Assembly (NCBI GenBank): GCA_009785335.1
Contig: WQWM01000006.1
Coordinates: 27,811 to 91,810, forward strand
DNA: 64,000 nt
Reading direction: 5' to 3'
Source of the DNA: Oscillospiraceae bacterium
GTDB lineage: Bacteria; Bacillota; Clostridia; Oscillospirales; Acutalibacteraceae
In this document: positions 37,658 through 47,100 of the stretch, piece by piece
How the letters are laid out: each line of letters begins with the position of its first letter
Position numbering within the stretch: position 1 is the stretch's first letter
Translations under genes and position numbers: made by a program
Notes under the pieces: model-generated
What the model saw: only the letters and a program-made list of their open reading frames with translations
Database searches by the model: none
What the model was told of the DNA's origin: nothing

Positions 37658-39961
37658 TTAAGCCGCCAATTGTTCAATGGTGATGCGGAATGCTAATGAT
37701 ATTTCCAGCGGGGGCAGACCATTTTGCCGCCGTCTGGCCGCTTCTCTGCCCAAGATAGTGTCGAAGCGGTCGATATTATCCGCACGGGTTGTTCCGCTAA
37801 TGTGCGGAATAATCGCCGGGTTGTTTAGGCCGTGCCAAGTGTTTTGGGCACGATTCGGTTGGGCAGTAACGGTGCCCCATGTGTTGTAACCGCGACCCCT
37901 TTGGTTCGCCGGAATTGGGTTCGGCAGCACAGTCGTACCATGGCCGAATCGTATACCACCTGCATCAAAAATTGGCATTCCTTCCACATCATAAAACCAC
38001 ACCCATCCAATTCCAACGGTTGGCAGGTCTACTCCTGTTGCCTGCCCGGGCTGAAGAACAATCCAGCCATCGTTGTTTACTAAACTAGCAAAGGGCAAGC
38101 CAGTGCGATGGTCATTGGTCATGGCAAAGACAATTCGCCCGGTGTTCAAGCGGTTACGATAAATATTACGAAGCGCGGTTGTTTCGCTGATCATAAACAT
38201 ATTATCGATGTTGGCGACGAATGGTCGGATCAAAATCGGTGGCCTAAGCCCCGCACTGGCACCGGTGCCCATGGCAACCACGCCAGTGTTGCTCACATTG
38301 GGCATTCTGGAGTTTACGGGGTCGTATTCAATTCTAATGCGAACCGGAACTTCAGATCTATTGTGAAAATCAAGGGTAGTATAACGAAAAATGCCATCTT
38401 CGGAGCTTTCGCCTGTTGTGTTTGGGTTGCTCAATGGTGCACCAAATAGCCCTGTTCCAGGGGCAACAACCAATGCTCGGCGTTCGGCTTCGCTGGGGTG
38501 CACCGGGCCAGTGTACACGATATAGGCAAAACCATTCCAGCCTGCATTGGCATAGTCTTCGATAATTGAAGGGTCTTGCAGCGCGATGGAACGAAGTTCG
38601 TCACGCACGACAACTCTGGGTGGGTTGCCTTGGGCATAACGAGCGTTGGACAGTGCGTAAGCTTGCAGCGCGACTAAGTCGCTGAAAAAATCAGATGCGA
38701 TCAAGTCATTGCTCAAAGGCCGCACATCGTTGCGTGCATAGGAAGCACCGCCTCCGCCTCCACCGTGCCAACCCTGGTTGTTTCCGCCGCCGCCGCCGCC
38801 AAGCCAGCCTGAACCGCCGCCGCCAGATCCATTTGTTGCATTGCCAGAATGCCCTGCGTTTCCGCCGGATATCATCCATCCGGTTGTTCCGGCGGTTCCG
38901 CTGCTGCCGCCTGGCACGCCACCAGCTTGTGTGTTACCGACACCGCCGCCGCCGCCGCCGCCGCCGCTGGTGCTGGGCGCATTGGGGCTGCCAGGGCGAC
39001 CAGGTGCTTGGTGATCTTTCAGCATTGCTGCTGGGTTGCCTGATTGAAACCCAGCACTCATTCTACCCATGAACACACCAGATGTGCCCACTTGGTCAGC
39101 CGCAGAGCCATTGAGAATCGGGTTTGCCTGTGCGCCGGTGCCGCCACCTGCGCCGCCAGCATTGCCGCCGTTATTATTGATGTGAAATTGAGTGCCATTG
39201 CTGCCACCACCGCCGCCACCGCCGCCAGCAACAGCAATGTGATTGCCCCAAGCGTTTTGCGTGCGCAGGCAAACGGTTGAAATCGTTGTGGCTCCGCCGC
39301 CTTGGCCGCCAGCGTTTGTGTTGTTGCCGCCGCCAAAATGCGCTCTGCTTGGCTGTGTTTGGGTGTTGCCGCCCCTGCCTGCACTGCCCACTTCAATGAA
39401 TAGTGTTTGCGGGGTATCAAGCCTGAAATAACCCATCACCAGTCCGCCTGCGCCGCCGTATGATGCTCGGTTGCCGTTGGGAAGCCTGCCTGCGCCGCCG
39501 TCGCCGCCGCGAATAATGAACGCATAATAACCAGCTGGTGCGTTCTCTAAGATATGCGCCGATGCGTTGTTGTGGCCAAAGGGTTCACGCGGGCGAAACA
39601 CATGCTCTACAATATCAGAGCCGAGCACAGTGGGAAAGCCGCCTCTGCCATCGTTGGTCGAGTATGCAAAATCAAACAACGGCAACTCAAACGTAGTTAC
39701 CGTGGGGCCAGCTTGTGTCAGCTGGATAATGTTTGCTTCGGCAGACCAATTGCCTTGGCCGATATAGTCACGCGAAGACGTCACTACATCAAACCTGCCA
39801 GCCCGCACCGTTGTTGCCGCTGGGCTGACTGTAGAAGTATATCTTGCCAACACAATGGAAAGCTGCGGAATTGTAATCACAATCATCACAGCCAGCACTA
39901 ACGCAGTTGCGCTAATGATGGTTTGGCTTTTTCCCTTGCAACGCATAAATAGCCGTTTCAT
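37658..39961 (-). CDS. Secreted glycine-rich protein with SipW-type N-term
   Basis: VLARYTSTVSPAATTVRAGRFDVV; Gly-rich domain paralogous to 34522-36849; TasA-like C-terminal segment. Confidence 0.7.
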   Translation of the reverse strand: MKRLFMRCKGKSQTIISATALVLAVMIVITIPQLSIVLARYTSTVSPAATTVRAGRFDVVTSSRDYIGQGNWSAEANIIQLTQAGPTVTTFELPLFDFAYSTNDGRGGFPTVLGSDIVEHVFRPREPFGHNNASAHILENAPAGYYAFIIRGGDGGAGRLPNGNRASYGGAGGLVMGYFRLDTPQTLFIEVGSAGRGGNTQTQPSRAHFGGGNNTNAGGQGGGATTISTVCLRTQNAWGNHIAVAGGGGGGGGSNGTQFHINNNGGNAGGAGGGTGAQANPILNGSAADQVGTSGVFMGRMSAGFQSGNPAAMLKDHQAPGRPGSPNAPSTSGGGGGGGGVGNTQAGGVPGGSSGTAGTTGWMISGGNAGHSGNATNGSGGGGSGWLGGGGGGNNQGWHGGGGGGASYARNDVRPLSNDLIASDFFSDLVALQAYALSNARYAQGNPPRVVVRDELRSIALQDPSIIEDYANAGWNGFAYIVYTGPVHPSEAERRALVVAPGTGLFGAPLSNPNTTGESSEDGIFRYTTLDFHNRSEVPVRIRIEYDPVNSRMPNVSNTGVVAMGTGASAGLRPPILIRPFVANIDNMFMISETTALRNIYRNRLNTGRIVFAMTNDHRTGLPFASLVNNDGWIVLQPGQATGVDLPTVGIGWVWFYDVEGMPIFDAGGIRFGHGTTVLPNPIPANQRGRGYNTWGTVTAQPNRAQNTWHGLNNPAIIPHISGTTRADNIDRFDTILGREAARRRQNGLPPLEISLAFRITIEQLAA

Positions 39962-40116
39962 TTGAAGCTCCACTCTACCTTTAATAACCCTCTCTTGTTA
40001 ATTATACTATAAGATACTATAAAAAGCAATCTTTTTTTGAATAAATCATCTCTTTTCCAGCAAAATTTCTCGCAGACATAAAAAACACGCTCCCACAACG
40101 TGAAAGCGCGGTCTCG

Positions 40117-40662
40117 CTACAGCAAACTTTCAAACACTTCTGGCCGCGGGTTGGCAATCACCACATGCGCAAGGGTCATGCCTTGGCTTTCTTGTGTGGC
40201 AACGCCGCAGGCCACCGCTTCGCTCACCGCGGCCACATCGCCGGTGAGCACCGCGAAGGATTTGCCACCAATGCCCGTGGCAAGCCGTAACTCCACCAAC
40301 GCAACATCAGCTGCCTTCACGGCAGCGTCTGCGGCATAAATGGCGGCCGTCACGCTGTAAAATTCCATCACGCCTAACGCCCCACACTGTTGTGGCTCGG
40401 CAGTGAGGTTGATGGCGCGCACGACTTGTGGGTGCAGGCGGGCAATCAGGCAGTGGTCCACCACATGGCCTTGCGCCGAGGCAAGCCCCGCATCAAGCGA
40501 GGACTGCACAGCCGCAACTTGGCCGAAAAACAGCAAAAAATATTTTCCCGGGCAGCTGGCACGTGCAAAAATCAGCTCCACTTCAGCTGTTTTGCACACG
40601 GCATCAGCCGCTTCAATCCCGCGGGCGATGGATGAAAACTCCAAAAAACCAATGCAGTCCAC
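40117..40662 (-). CDS. Tandem-BMC-domain shell protein (PduT-like)
   Basis: Two BMC repeats: GFLEFSSIARGIEAADAVCKTAEVEL and GVMEFYSVTAAIYAADAAVKAADVALVELRLATGIGGKSFAVLTGDVAAV. Confidence 0.88.
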   Translation of the reverse strand: MDCIGFLEFSSIARGIEAADAVCKTAEVELIFARASCPGKYFLLFFGQVAAVQSSLDAGLASAQGHVVDHCLIARLHPQVVRAINLTAEPQQCGALGVMEFYSVTAAIYAADAAVKAADVALVELRLATGIGGKSFAVLTGDVAAVSEAVACGVATQESQGMTLAHVVIANPRPEVFESLL

Positions 40663-42018
40663 CTAATTGCCCACCTTTCTAATGATTACAGTCTCGCCAA
40701 CATGGATAACTTCACCAGCAATTGAGGCGTGGTAGTCTACGCCGAGCTTATCTGTTGGTGTCATTGCAATGCACTGCCCCAATGTTACCTGCTGACCAAC
40801 TTGAACAATCGACTGTGCCGGTGCGCCGATATGCGCATTGAGTGCTATATAAACTTCAGTTGGCTGCGCTTGCACAAATAGTGTAGGCTCGGTGTTATAC
40901 CACTTGCCCACACCTGCACGCATGGCGGCTTTTTGCGTGGGAATGCGCCGATCGGCACGATATTCACGCGCTTGCAGGTTGGTCTCACCTTTTTCAGCGC
41001 GCAGCCCCTGCTGCTGACAGGCCTGTTTAATCAACGCGTTAATTCTGCGCGGGTTAAGCTCCATGGGGCAGGCGTAAAGCTCGCAAACACCGCATTCGCA
41101 GCAATATTGCGCTGCACGCACAACAGGGTCATCCAGCAATGCTTCAATGGCTTGTCCGCCTGCTGTGCGTCGCATGATTTTATGCGGCTCGATGGGATGC
41201 CCCAGCAACCAGCGCGGACACAACTGTGTGCAAAAACTACATTGAATGCAGGCGGCACGTGCACGGTTGCGGATGTGCGTTGTGCTCAGCTGCGCGATTT
41301 GCCAAAGCCGCGTGCGCGGTGGCAGCACCAGAAACCCTGAGGTCGTTTTGCTCACGTGCGTTTGCATGGCTTGTTCTTTTGTCATGGCCTTGCCCATCAT
41401 CGGGCCGCCGCTAACGACCATAAAGTCGTCAACCAGGGCTCCACCTGCCAAGGCAAGGCAATCTGCAAAACTGGTGCCCAGCGGGGCTTTGATGACGCAA
41501 GGCGATGCTACCGCTCCGGTGATGGTTAAATATTTCTGCGTGAAGGGCCTGCCATGCATGGCGTGGTGCACTGCGAACATCGTGGCCACGTTGCTGACCA
41601 CACAGCCTACGTCCAGCGGAATGCCGCCCGGCGGCACAACACGCCCCGTCACTTCATATACCTGCACTTGTTCGTCACCAGCAGGGTAAAAGCTTTTGAG
41701 CAAAAATAGCTCCACCGGGGCAGCAAGTGCGTCAATAGCCTGCTGCAACGCTGCAATTTCTGCATGATAACTCTCTTTGAGTGCAATGCATGCTTGAGCT
41801 GCACCGAGCTGCTCTTTCGCCGCCGCGGTTGCCGCGATGATTGCCGCAGCATGCTCGCGCATCAAATAACGGTCAGTGCGAAGCAAGGGCTCGCATTCTG
41901 CCCCGTTGATGACGAGGGTATCTACCCCCTGCGCGGCCAGCTTCACATGCGTGGGAAAGCCTGCGCCGCCGCAGCCAACCACACCGGCTTGCTGCACTTG
42001 CTGTTGCAATTGCATCAT
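40663..42018 (-). CDS. PduS/RnfC-like Fe-S flavoprotein (BMC-associated)
   Basis: GVVGCGGAGFPTHVKL, INGAECEPLL, C-rich CIQCSFCTQLCP and CCECGVCELYACPMELNP. Confidence 0.88.
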   Translation of the reverse strand: MMQLQQQVQQAGVVGCGGAGFPTHVKLAAQGVDTLVINGAECEPLLRTDRYLMREHAAAIIAATAAAKEQLGAAQACIALKESYHAEIAALQQAIDALAAPVELFLLKSFYPAGDEQVQVYEVTGRVVPPGGIPLDVGCVVSNVATMFAVHHAMHGRPFTQKYLTITGAVASPCVIKAPLGTSFADCLALAGGALVDDFMVVSGGPMMGKAMTKEQAMQTHVSKTTSGFLVLPPRTRLWQIAQLSTTHIRNRARAACIQCSFCTQLCPRWLLGHPIEPHKIMRRTAGGQAIEALLDDPVVRAAQYCCECGVCELYACPMELNPRRINALIKQACQQQGLRAEKGETNLQAREYRADRRIPTQKAAMRAGVGKWYNTEPTLFVQAQPTEVYIALNAHIGAPAQSIVQVGQQVTLGQCIAMTPTDKLGVDYHASIAGEVIHVGETVIIRKVGN

Positions 42019-42266
42019 GCTTTCTCCGTTGGGTCAATGATGCCCACGATGGCGCAGTCGGCCGCGCAGTCGTCTTGGCCCAATGCGCGGCGCGCGGTGG
42101 AACCCGACACCACAAGCACGCGCTCGCCAATGCCAGCACCCACTACATCGGCCGCAACGAACGACGTTGCATCGGCTTCTGATTCCACAACCATCAATTT
42201 CAGCCCTTCTAGGCTGGATTCTTTTTTTGTGGCCCAAACATGGCCAACGACTTTACAGATTACCAT
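42015..42266 (-). CDS. eutN: EutN/CcmL-type BMC vertex protein
   Basis: MVICKVVGHVWATKKESSLEGLKLMVV...GAGIGERVLVVSGSTARRA. Confidence 0.92.
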   Translation of the reverse strand: MVICKVVGHVWATKKESSLEGLKLMVVESEADATSFVAADVVGAGIGERVLVVSGSTARRALGQDDCAADCAIVGIIDPTEKA

Positions 42267-42328
42267 TTTCTCCGGTCTTTCTAGGTGCTCAAAAACACCA
42301 GCGTGTCACGAAAATTGCTCAGTACTAT

Positions 42329-43177
42329 TTATGTGGTGCCTAATGTTTGTGTTGCCTTTTCGCCCATCCACTGCCACCCGATCACTTGAAATCCTAAGGC
42401 CTTATACCAATCAACCAGCTCAACGTATCTAAGTTCAACACAAGGGATTCCCTGTATTTTCAACCATTCGATTCCCTCTGCCACCACCCTGCGCCCTATC
42501 CCTTTAGCCCTCGCGGATTGAACAACACCAACACAGCCGATACATCCCGCTCCATCGAGGAATCTTCCGCCGTCTTTGGACATGATTGCAAACCCAACAA
42601 TGCGGTTGGTGCCAGATTCAATGGCTAAAATGACAGGGTCAGAGCAAGCTTCAAAAATCCCGCGCCAATGAGGTTCTGCGTCATCTACCGCCAATAATAG
42701 TGCTTCTTTATCCACATCAACAGCAAAACGAAATGATATGTTCGGCGGCAGCGCGGGAATATTTATACTGTTTATATTATAACTTTCAAGGGGTAAAATC
42801 ATGTTCGCGCTTGTCCATTCGGCGGTATATCCGCGTTTCTCGAAAAAAGGGACTGTTTGTTTGTCTGTTGTTGGAACCCCTTGCAGAAGATAGTGCGAGC
42901 CATGACCGAGGATAATTTTATCGGCTCCTGCATTTATGATATGCTCCTCCGCTTTTCTCAGCAGACGAGAACCGAACCCCATATTTCGATACGGCAAATC
43001 TACACACAGCAGAGCAATCGAGTTGCCCCATATCATAACAAACGCAGCAAGTCTATCTCCCATATATTGCGTAAAAAGTACCGCTTGTTCTGGCTTTAGA
43101 AATTCCTCAAAGCACATACGGGAACACCGATAATTTGGAAAACACTCTAAATACAAATTGTAGATTTCATCAATCAT
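42329..43177 (-). CDS. GNAT-family N-acetyltransferase (two GNAT-like halves)
   Basis: LCVDLPYRNMGFGSRLLRKAEEHI and CVGVVQSARAKGIGRRVVAEGIEWLK; stop overlaps PduL start. Confidence 0.8.
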   Translation of the reverse strand: MIDEIYNLYLECFPNYRCSRMCFEEFLKPEQAVLFTQYMGDRLAAFVMIWGNSIALLCVDLPYRNMGFGSRLLRKAEEHIINAGADKIILGHGSHYLLQGVPTTDKQTVPFFEKRGYTAEWTSANMILPLESYNINSINIPALPPNISFRFAVDVDKEALLLAVDDAEPHWRGIFEACSDPVILAIESGTNRIVGFAIMSKDGGRFLDGAGCIGCVGVVQSARAKGIGRRVVAEGIEWLKIQGIPCVELRYVELVDWYKALGFQVIGWQWMGEKATQTLGTT

Positions 43178-43968
43178 TTGAAAATCACTTCACTTTTATG
43201 TTGGCTAAAAATATCTTTCGCGCTGGGCGTGATGATGGTGCCCTTGTGCAAACATACCGCTGCGCCAAGCGCACATAGCTCTTTCGCCCGTGTTTCGGTG
43301 ATGACTTTGTCTGCGATGATCGCTTGCTCAGGCTGCGTGTGTTGCACCGCACGCTGAGTATGCAGCATGCAGGCGTTGGCTTCGTCAAAATCAATGTGCA
43401 TCGCCAAGGTGAAGTTCTCACGCACCCGCACAACAACTTGCTCAAACACAACCGGCCTTGCTGTTTGCGCACGCACGCTGACCAAGTCGCCATCTTTCAC
43501 GCAGAATTTTGCGGCATCTTTCGGGCTCATATGCACATGATGTTTCGCAACAATCGTGCTTTGCTTGGCCTGAAACACACCCGCAGGGCCAATGAGCGTG
43601 ACCTCTGCTGCACCTGTTAAATCACCCGACAAGCGCAACGGAGCCTCGATGCCAAGGGTGCGGCAATCGGTGAGCGAAAGTTCGACCTGTGTGGCCTTGC
43701 GCAACGGCCCGAGCACAGCGATGTTTTCCAGCATGCCTTTGGGTGTAGCGATGCTCACCCGCTGCTCGCTTAAAAACTCGCCGGGCTGCGATAACGCACG
43801 CACTTGTTTTAATTCACCTTGGCCAAACAGTGCCGCAAAGCTTTGCGCGTTCAGATGCACATGCCGCGCACTTGCTTCAATGGGGATGCCAGTAAGCACC
43901 CCTGCTTGGCCTTGACCTGCGCCTGCCAGCACCGAAGCGACAATTTCTTTGATTTGTTGTTCGTTCAT
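43174..43968 (-). CDS. pduL: PduL-type phosphotransacylase
   Basis: IPIEASARHVHLN...; TIVAKHHVHMSPKDAAKF; N-term amphipathic helix MNEQQIKEIVASVLAG. Confidence 0.9.
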   Translation of the reverse strand: MNEQQIKEIVASVLAGAGQGQAGVLTGIPIEASARHVHLNAQSFAALFGQGELKQVRALSQPGEFLSEQRVSIATPKGMLENIAVLGPLRKATQVELSLTDCRTLGIEAPLRLSGDLTGAAEVTLIGPAGVFQAKQSTIVAKHHVHMSPKDAAKFCVKDGDLVSVRAQTARPVVFEQVVVRVRENFTLAMHIDFDEANACMLHTQRAVQHTQPEQAIIADKVITETRAKELCALGAAVCLHKGTIITPSAKDIFSQHKSEVIFK

Positions 43969-44522
43969 GCAATGCTCCTTGCAAAGCGACGCAGTTGGTC
44001 GCTTTGCTCATTTGAAATGTCGTTGGCTTGCGCGACTCCACAAAGATATACGGCATTATCGTTGCCGCACGCAATGTTCAAGTGCCCATAAAAATGCCGA
44101 ATGCTTTCAATGATGTGCAGGCACTCACCAGCGTTTGAACCTGTGCGCAGCGCAATGGCATAGCCTTGCTTGCCGCTGGGCAAGCTGGCATGTGGTGTGT
44201 GCGTGTTACAATAGGGCGTACAACGGTCGAAGAAAACTTTCATTTGCCCCGTCACATCGCCCCAATAAGATGGTGACGCAAGCACGAGCACATCTGCCTG
44301 TGCCATTTTCGCAAACAACGTGTCCATTGCGTCACGCTGCACACATTGTGCTGTTTTGTAGCAAACTTGGCAGCCCAGACAATACTTAATCTCGCAATCG
44401 CTCAATCGCACAATTTCGCAGCAGTTGCCTGCAGCTTCCAGCTCCGTTTGCAACAGCGATAATACCACTTGTGTTGCGCCTTGTGGTCTTGGGCTGCCGC
44501 TGATCATCAACACACGCTTCAT
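43965..44522 (-). CDS. Flavodoxin-like/NADPH-dependent FMN reductase family protein
   Basis: MISGSPRPQGATQVVLSLLQ...C.GCQVCYKTAQCVQRDAMDTLF...LASPSYWGDVTGQMKVFFDR. Confidence 0.88.
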   Translation of the reverse strand: MKRVLMISGSPRPQGATQVVLSLLQTELEAAGNCCEIVRLSDCEIKYCLGCQVCYKTAQCVQRDAMDTLFAKMAQADVLVLASPSYWGDVTGQMKVFFDRCTPYCNTHTPHASLPSGKQGYAIALRTGSNAGECLHIIESIRHFYGHLNIACGNDNAVYLCGVAQANDISNEQSDQLRRFARSIA

Positions 44523-45112
44523 GCGGCAACCTCCCTCAAAAACAGAAGATACACCGCACTGCTCATGCGATTGAGTGCTTCAATGAGATCTTCACGCTCA
44601 ATGGCACAGGCAGCCAGCTCGGTTTCTCGCACTTGTGTGCGCACCACGTTCAGCGCAAGGCAAAGCACAGGCATATCCGCATGAGGCGCAACATAGTGCT
44701 CATGCGATTGCGCCCGCAGTTCTGCGCTGTCTAGCCCAAGCAGAGCCGGCGACGGCAGTAGCTGTTCTTTCACTTCCGCTGCCATGATTGCCTGCGCCAA
44801 GTCGAAACATTCCTGCAAGCCGGTTGCGCAATCTTGGCGGTTTAGCTGCCGCGCCTGTGCAATGGTTTGCAGCAACAACGCCTGCAGGCTATCGAGCTTG
44901 CCGCGCAACGCGATGCGCTGGTGCGTTTTTGGCACCAGTTGCGTTTTGTTCAGATGCGTCATGTGTTCCGGTTTTTGGAACACCACTGTGATGCCCCGCC
45001 GTGCGCAATATTCTTGTGCGGCAGGGCTGAGCTGCTGACCCATGGGCAGCCGTAACAGCATGCCGTCGGGCAAGCATAGGGCGCGCAGCTCTGCTTCTGT
45101 GACAAATTTCAT
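44519..45112 (-). CDS. EutT-like corrinoid adenosyltransferase
   Basis: FVTEAELRALCLPDGMLLRLPMGQQLSPAAQEYCARRGI N-term and helical C-term; operon context. Confidence 0.7.
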   Translation of the reverse strand: MKFVTEAELRALCLPDGMLLRLPMGQQLSPAAQEYCARRGITVVFQKPEHMTHLNKTQLVPKTHQRIALRGKLDSLQALLLQTIAQARQLNRQDCATGLQECFDLAQAIMAAEVKEQLLPSPALLGLDSAELRAQSHEHYVAPHADMPVLCLALNVVRTQVRETELAACAIEREDLIEALNRMSSAVYLLFLREVAA

Positions 45113-45408
45113 TATGCTTTATCGCTGGTTTCCAAGGTGGGCAGAATGCACTCCACTTCGTTGTGCGGGCGCGGAATGACATGCACGCTAACCAGTTCGC
45201 CCACGCGCGAGGCTGCTGCTGCACCTGCGTCGGTTGCGGCTTTCACGGCACCAACGTCGCCGCGTACCATGACTGTGACCAAGCCGCCGCCCACGTGAAC
45301 TTTGCCCACGAGGTTAACGTTTGCCGCTTTGACCATAGCATCTGCTGCTTCCACAGCGCCTACTAGGCCTTTTGTTTCCACCATACCGAGTGCTTGCAAT
45401 GTTGCCAT
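45112..45408 (-). CDS. eutM: BMC shell hexamer protein, EutM/PduA-like
   Basis: [57 protein letters not shown]. Confidence 0.95.
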   Translation of the reverse strand: MATLQALGMVETKGLVGAVEAADAMVKAANVNLVGKVHVGGGLVTVMVRGDVGAVKAATDAGAAAASRVGELVSVHVIPRPHNEVECILPTLETSDKA

Positions 45409-45529
45409 TTGAGAATCCTCCTAAGATTTTAATGTGTGTATTTATTGCATGGGCGATGCCCTTACAAGTCAGTTTCCGAGCTTGGAGCCTTGCAGTCTGG
45501 CGACTCTGGCGAAGCTCAAGCGTTGCAGG

Positions 45530-45589
45530 TGTTGCCAAGGCCTCCCCCTTGGGGGAGGAAAGCACGTCGTAGGCGTGCAGGTGGGGGCG
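45530..45589. repeat. Same dispersed element copy c, inverted, between eutE and eutM
   Basis: gtgttgccaaggcctcccccttgggggaggaaagcacgtcgtaggcgtgcaggtggggg. Confidence 0.85.
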
Positions 45590-45595
45590 TGCAAT

Positions 45596-47086
45596 TTATA
45601 TCTGCCCCAAACGTTGCATCACTTTGCGGGTGATTTCTGCAATTTGCTCAGGTGTGATATCGAGGTTTTGGGTGGGTGTGTAATATGCGGGCGGATTAGC
45701 ATCCGCCCCTACAGGCTGTGCGGACCGAAGCGCACTCAGCTCTGTTTTGCCCCATGCCACCCTGCGCACATCCATCAGATGCATAGGCGTGACGTTATCC
45801 GACGTGGCGCTGCCGCCAATGGCGCCGCAACCCAGCGTGAGCGCAGGCGCAAGCGAAGTGGTAGCACCCACGCCGCCCAGTGCCGCCGGGGTGTTCACCA
45901 GCAAGCGCGAAACCGGTTTTTGCAGCGCAAATTCGCGAATGACCGCCTGGTTTTGCGAGTGAATGACCATCGTGTGGCCCACGCCTTCGATGTGCAGCAA
46001 TTCCATGCAGCGCTGGCAGGCACTTTCCCAATCGGGCTGCACGTACCATGCGAGCACCGGGCAAAGTTTTTCGCGGGCATAGGGATTTTTCGCGCCCACG
46101 CTATCTTGCCGCGAGAGCAGCACGCGTGTGCTAGAGGGCACCATGAACCCCGCCATTTCAGCCACTTTCAAGGCAGATTTCCCCACCACCTGCGGGTTGA
46201 TTGTGCCATTTGGACGCAGCAAAAGTTTGCCTAGTTGCTCGCTTTCTCTTTCGCTGAGAAAATGCCCGCCCTGTGCGATGAACTCTTTTTCCACTTGCTG
46301 TGCCGCGGCAGATTCTACCACCACGCTTTGCTCTGAAGCACAGATAGTGCCGTTGTCGAAGGTTTTTGACTCAATGATATGCCGTACCGCCGTAGGGATA
46401 TCCGCGCTTTTTTCGATGAACGCCGGGCCGTTGCCAGGGCCCACGCCAATGGCCGGATTGCCCGAGCTATAGGCAGCACGCACCATGGCCTCACCGCCCG
46501 TGGCGAGAATTACCCCAGTGTCACGGTGGCGCATGAGTTCATTTGTGGCTTCTATGGTCGTTAACGTGATGGCTTGCACGGCGTGTTCGGGTGCGCCCGC
46601 GCGTGCCGCGGCTTGTTGAATAATTTCCACCGCTGCCAAAATGCTGCGCTTTGCGCCCGGGTGTGGACTGACGACGACCGCGTTGCCTGCTTTGAGCGAG
46701 ATAATGGCTTTATACAATGTGGTGCTGGTGGGGTTGGTGGAGGGAATGAGTGCTGCCACAATGCCCACAGGCACGCCGATTTCCCACAGGCCTGTTGCGT
46801 TATCTTCGTGCAACAGTCCAATGGTCTTCATGTCTTTGCAATATTCCCAAGCCATGGCCGAGCCCAGCAAATTCTTGAGGACTTTATCCTCCCAGCGACC
46901 AAAGCCGGTTTCTTCAGCGGCAAGCTTGGCCAGTGGCTCGGCTTGCGCTGCGCCCGCTTTGGCGATTTCCGCGCAGATACAGTCAATTTGCTCTTGCGAC
47001 AATTTCGCAAGGGATTCGGCGGCAATTTTCGCTTTTTTCATGATATCGCGAACTGCTTGAATGGATTCCAAGTCGCGGTCGAGCAT
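45596..47086 (-). CDS. eutE: Acetaldehyde dehydrogenase (CoA-acylating), EutE-like
   Basis: [40 protein letters not shown] catalytic Cys; C-term [20 protein letters not shown]. Confidence 0.92.
   Translation of the reverse strand: MLDRDLESIQAVRDIMKKAKIAAESLAKLSQEQIDCICAEIAKAGAAQAEPLAKLAAEETGFGRWEDKVLKNLLGSAMAWEYCKDMKTIGLLHEDNATGLWEIGVPVGIVAALIPSTNPTSTTLYKAIISLKAGNAVVVSPHPGAKRSILAAVEIIQQAAARAGAPEHAVQAITLTTIEATNELMRHRDTGVILATGGEAMVRAAYSSGNPAIGVGPGNGPAFIEKSADIPTAVRHIIESKTFDNGTICASEQSVVVESAAAQQVEKEFIAQGGHFLSERESEQLGKLLLRPNGTINPQVVGKSALKVAEMAGFMVPSSTRVLLSRQDSVGAKNPYAREKLCPVLAWYVQPDWESACQRCMELLHIEGVGHTMVIHSQNQAVIREFALQKPVSRLLVNTPAALGGVGATTSLAPALTLGCGAIGGSATSDNVTPMHLMDVRRVAWGKTELSALRSAQPVGADANPPAYYTPTQNLDITPEQIAEITRKVMQRLGQI
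45688..45713. repeat. 26-bp GGGGCGG palindrome inside eutE CDS
   Basis: cgggcggattagcatccgcccctaca, exact reverse complement of 49657-49682. Confidence 0.95.
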
Positions 47087-47100
47087 ATTAAAACTTCTCC

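Noticed and set aside
34522-39961. GCC/GCCGCC repeats as a CRISPR or tandem-repeat array
   Set aside because: They are codon runs for poly-Gly within long open CDSs; no regular repeat-spacer structure. No CRISPR array or cas gene was seen anywhere in the window.
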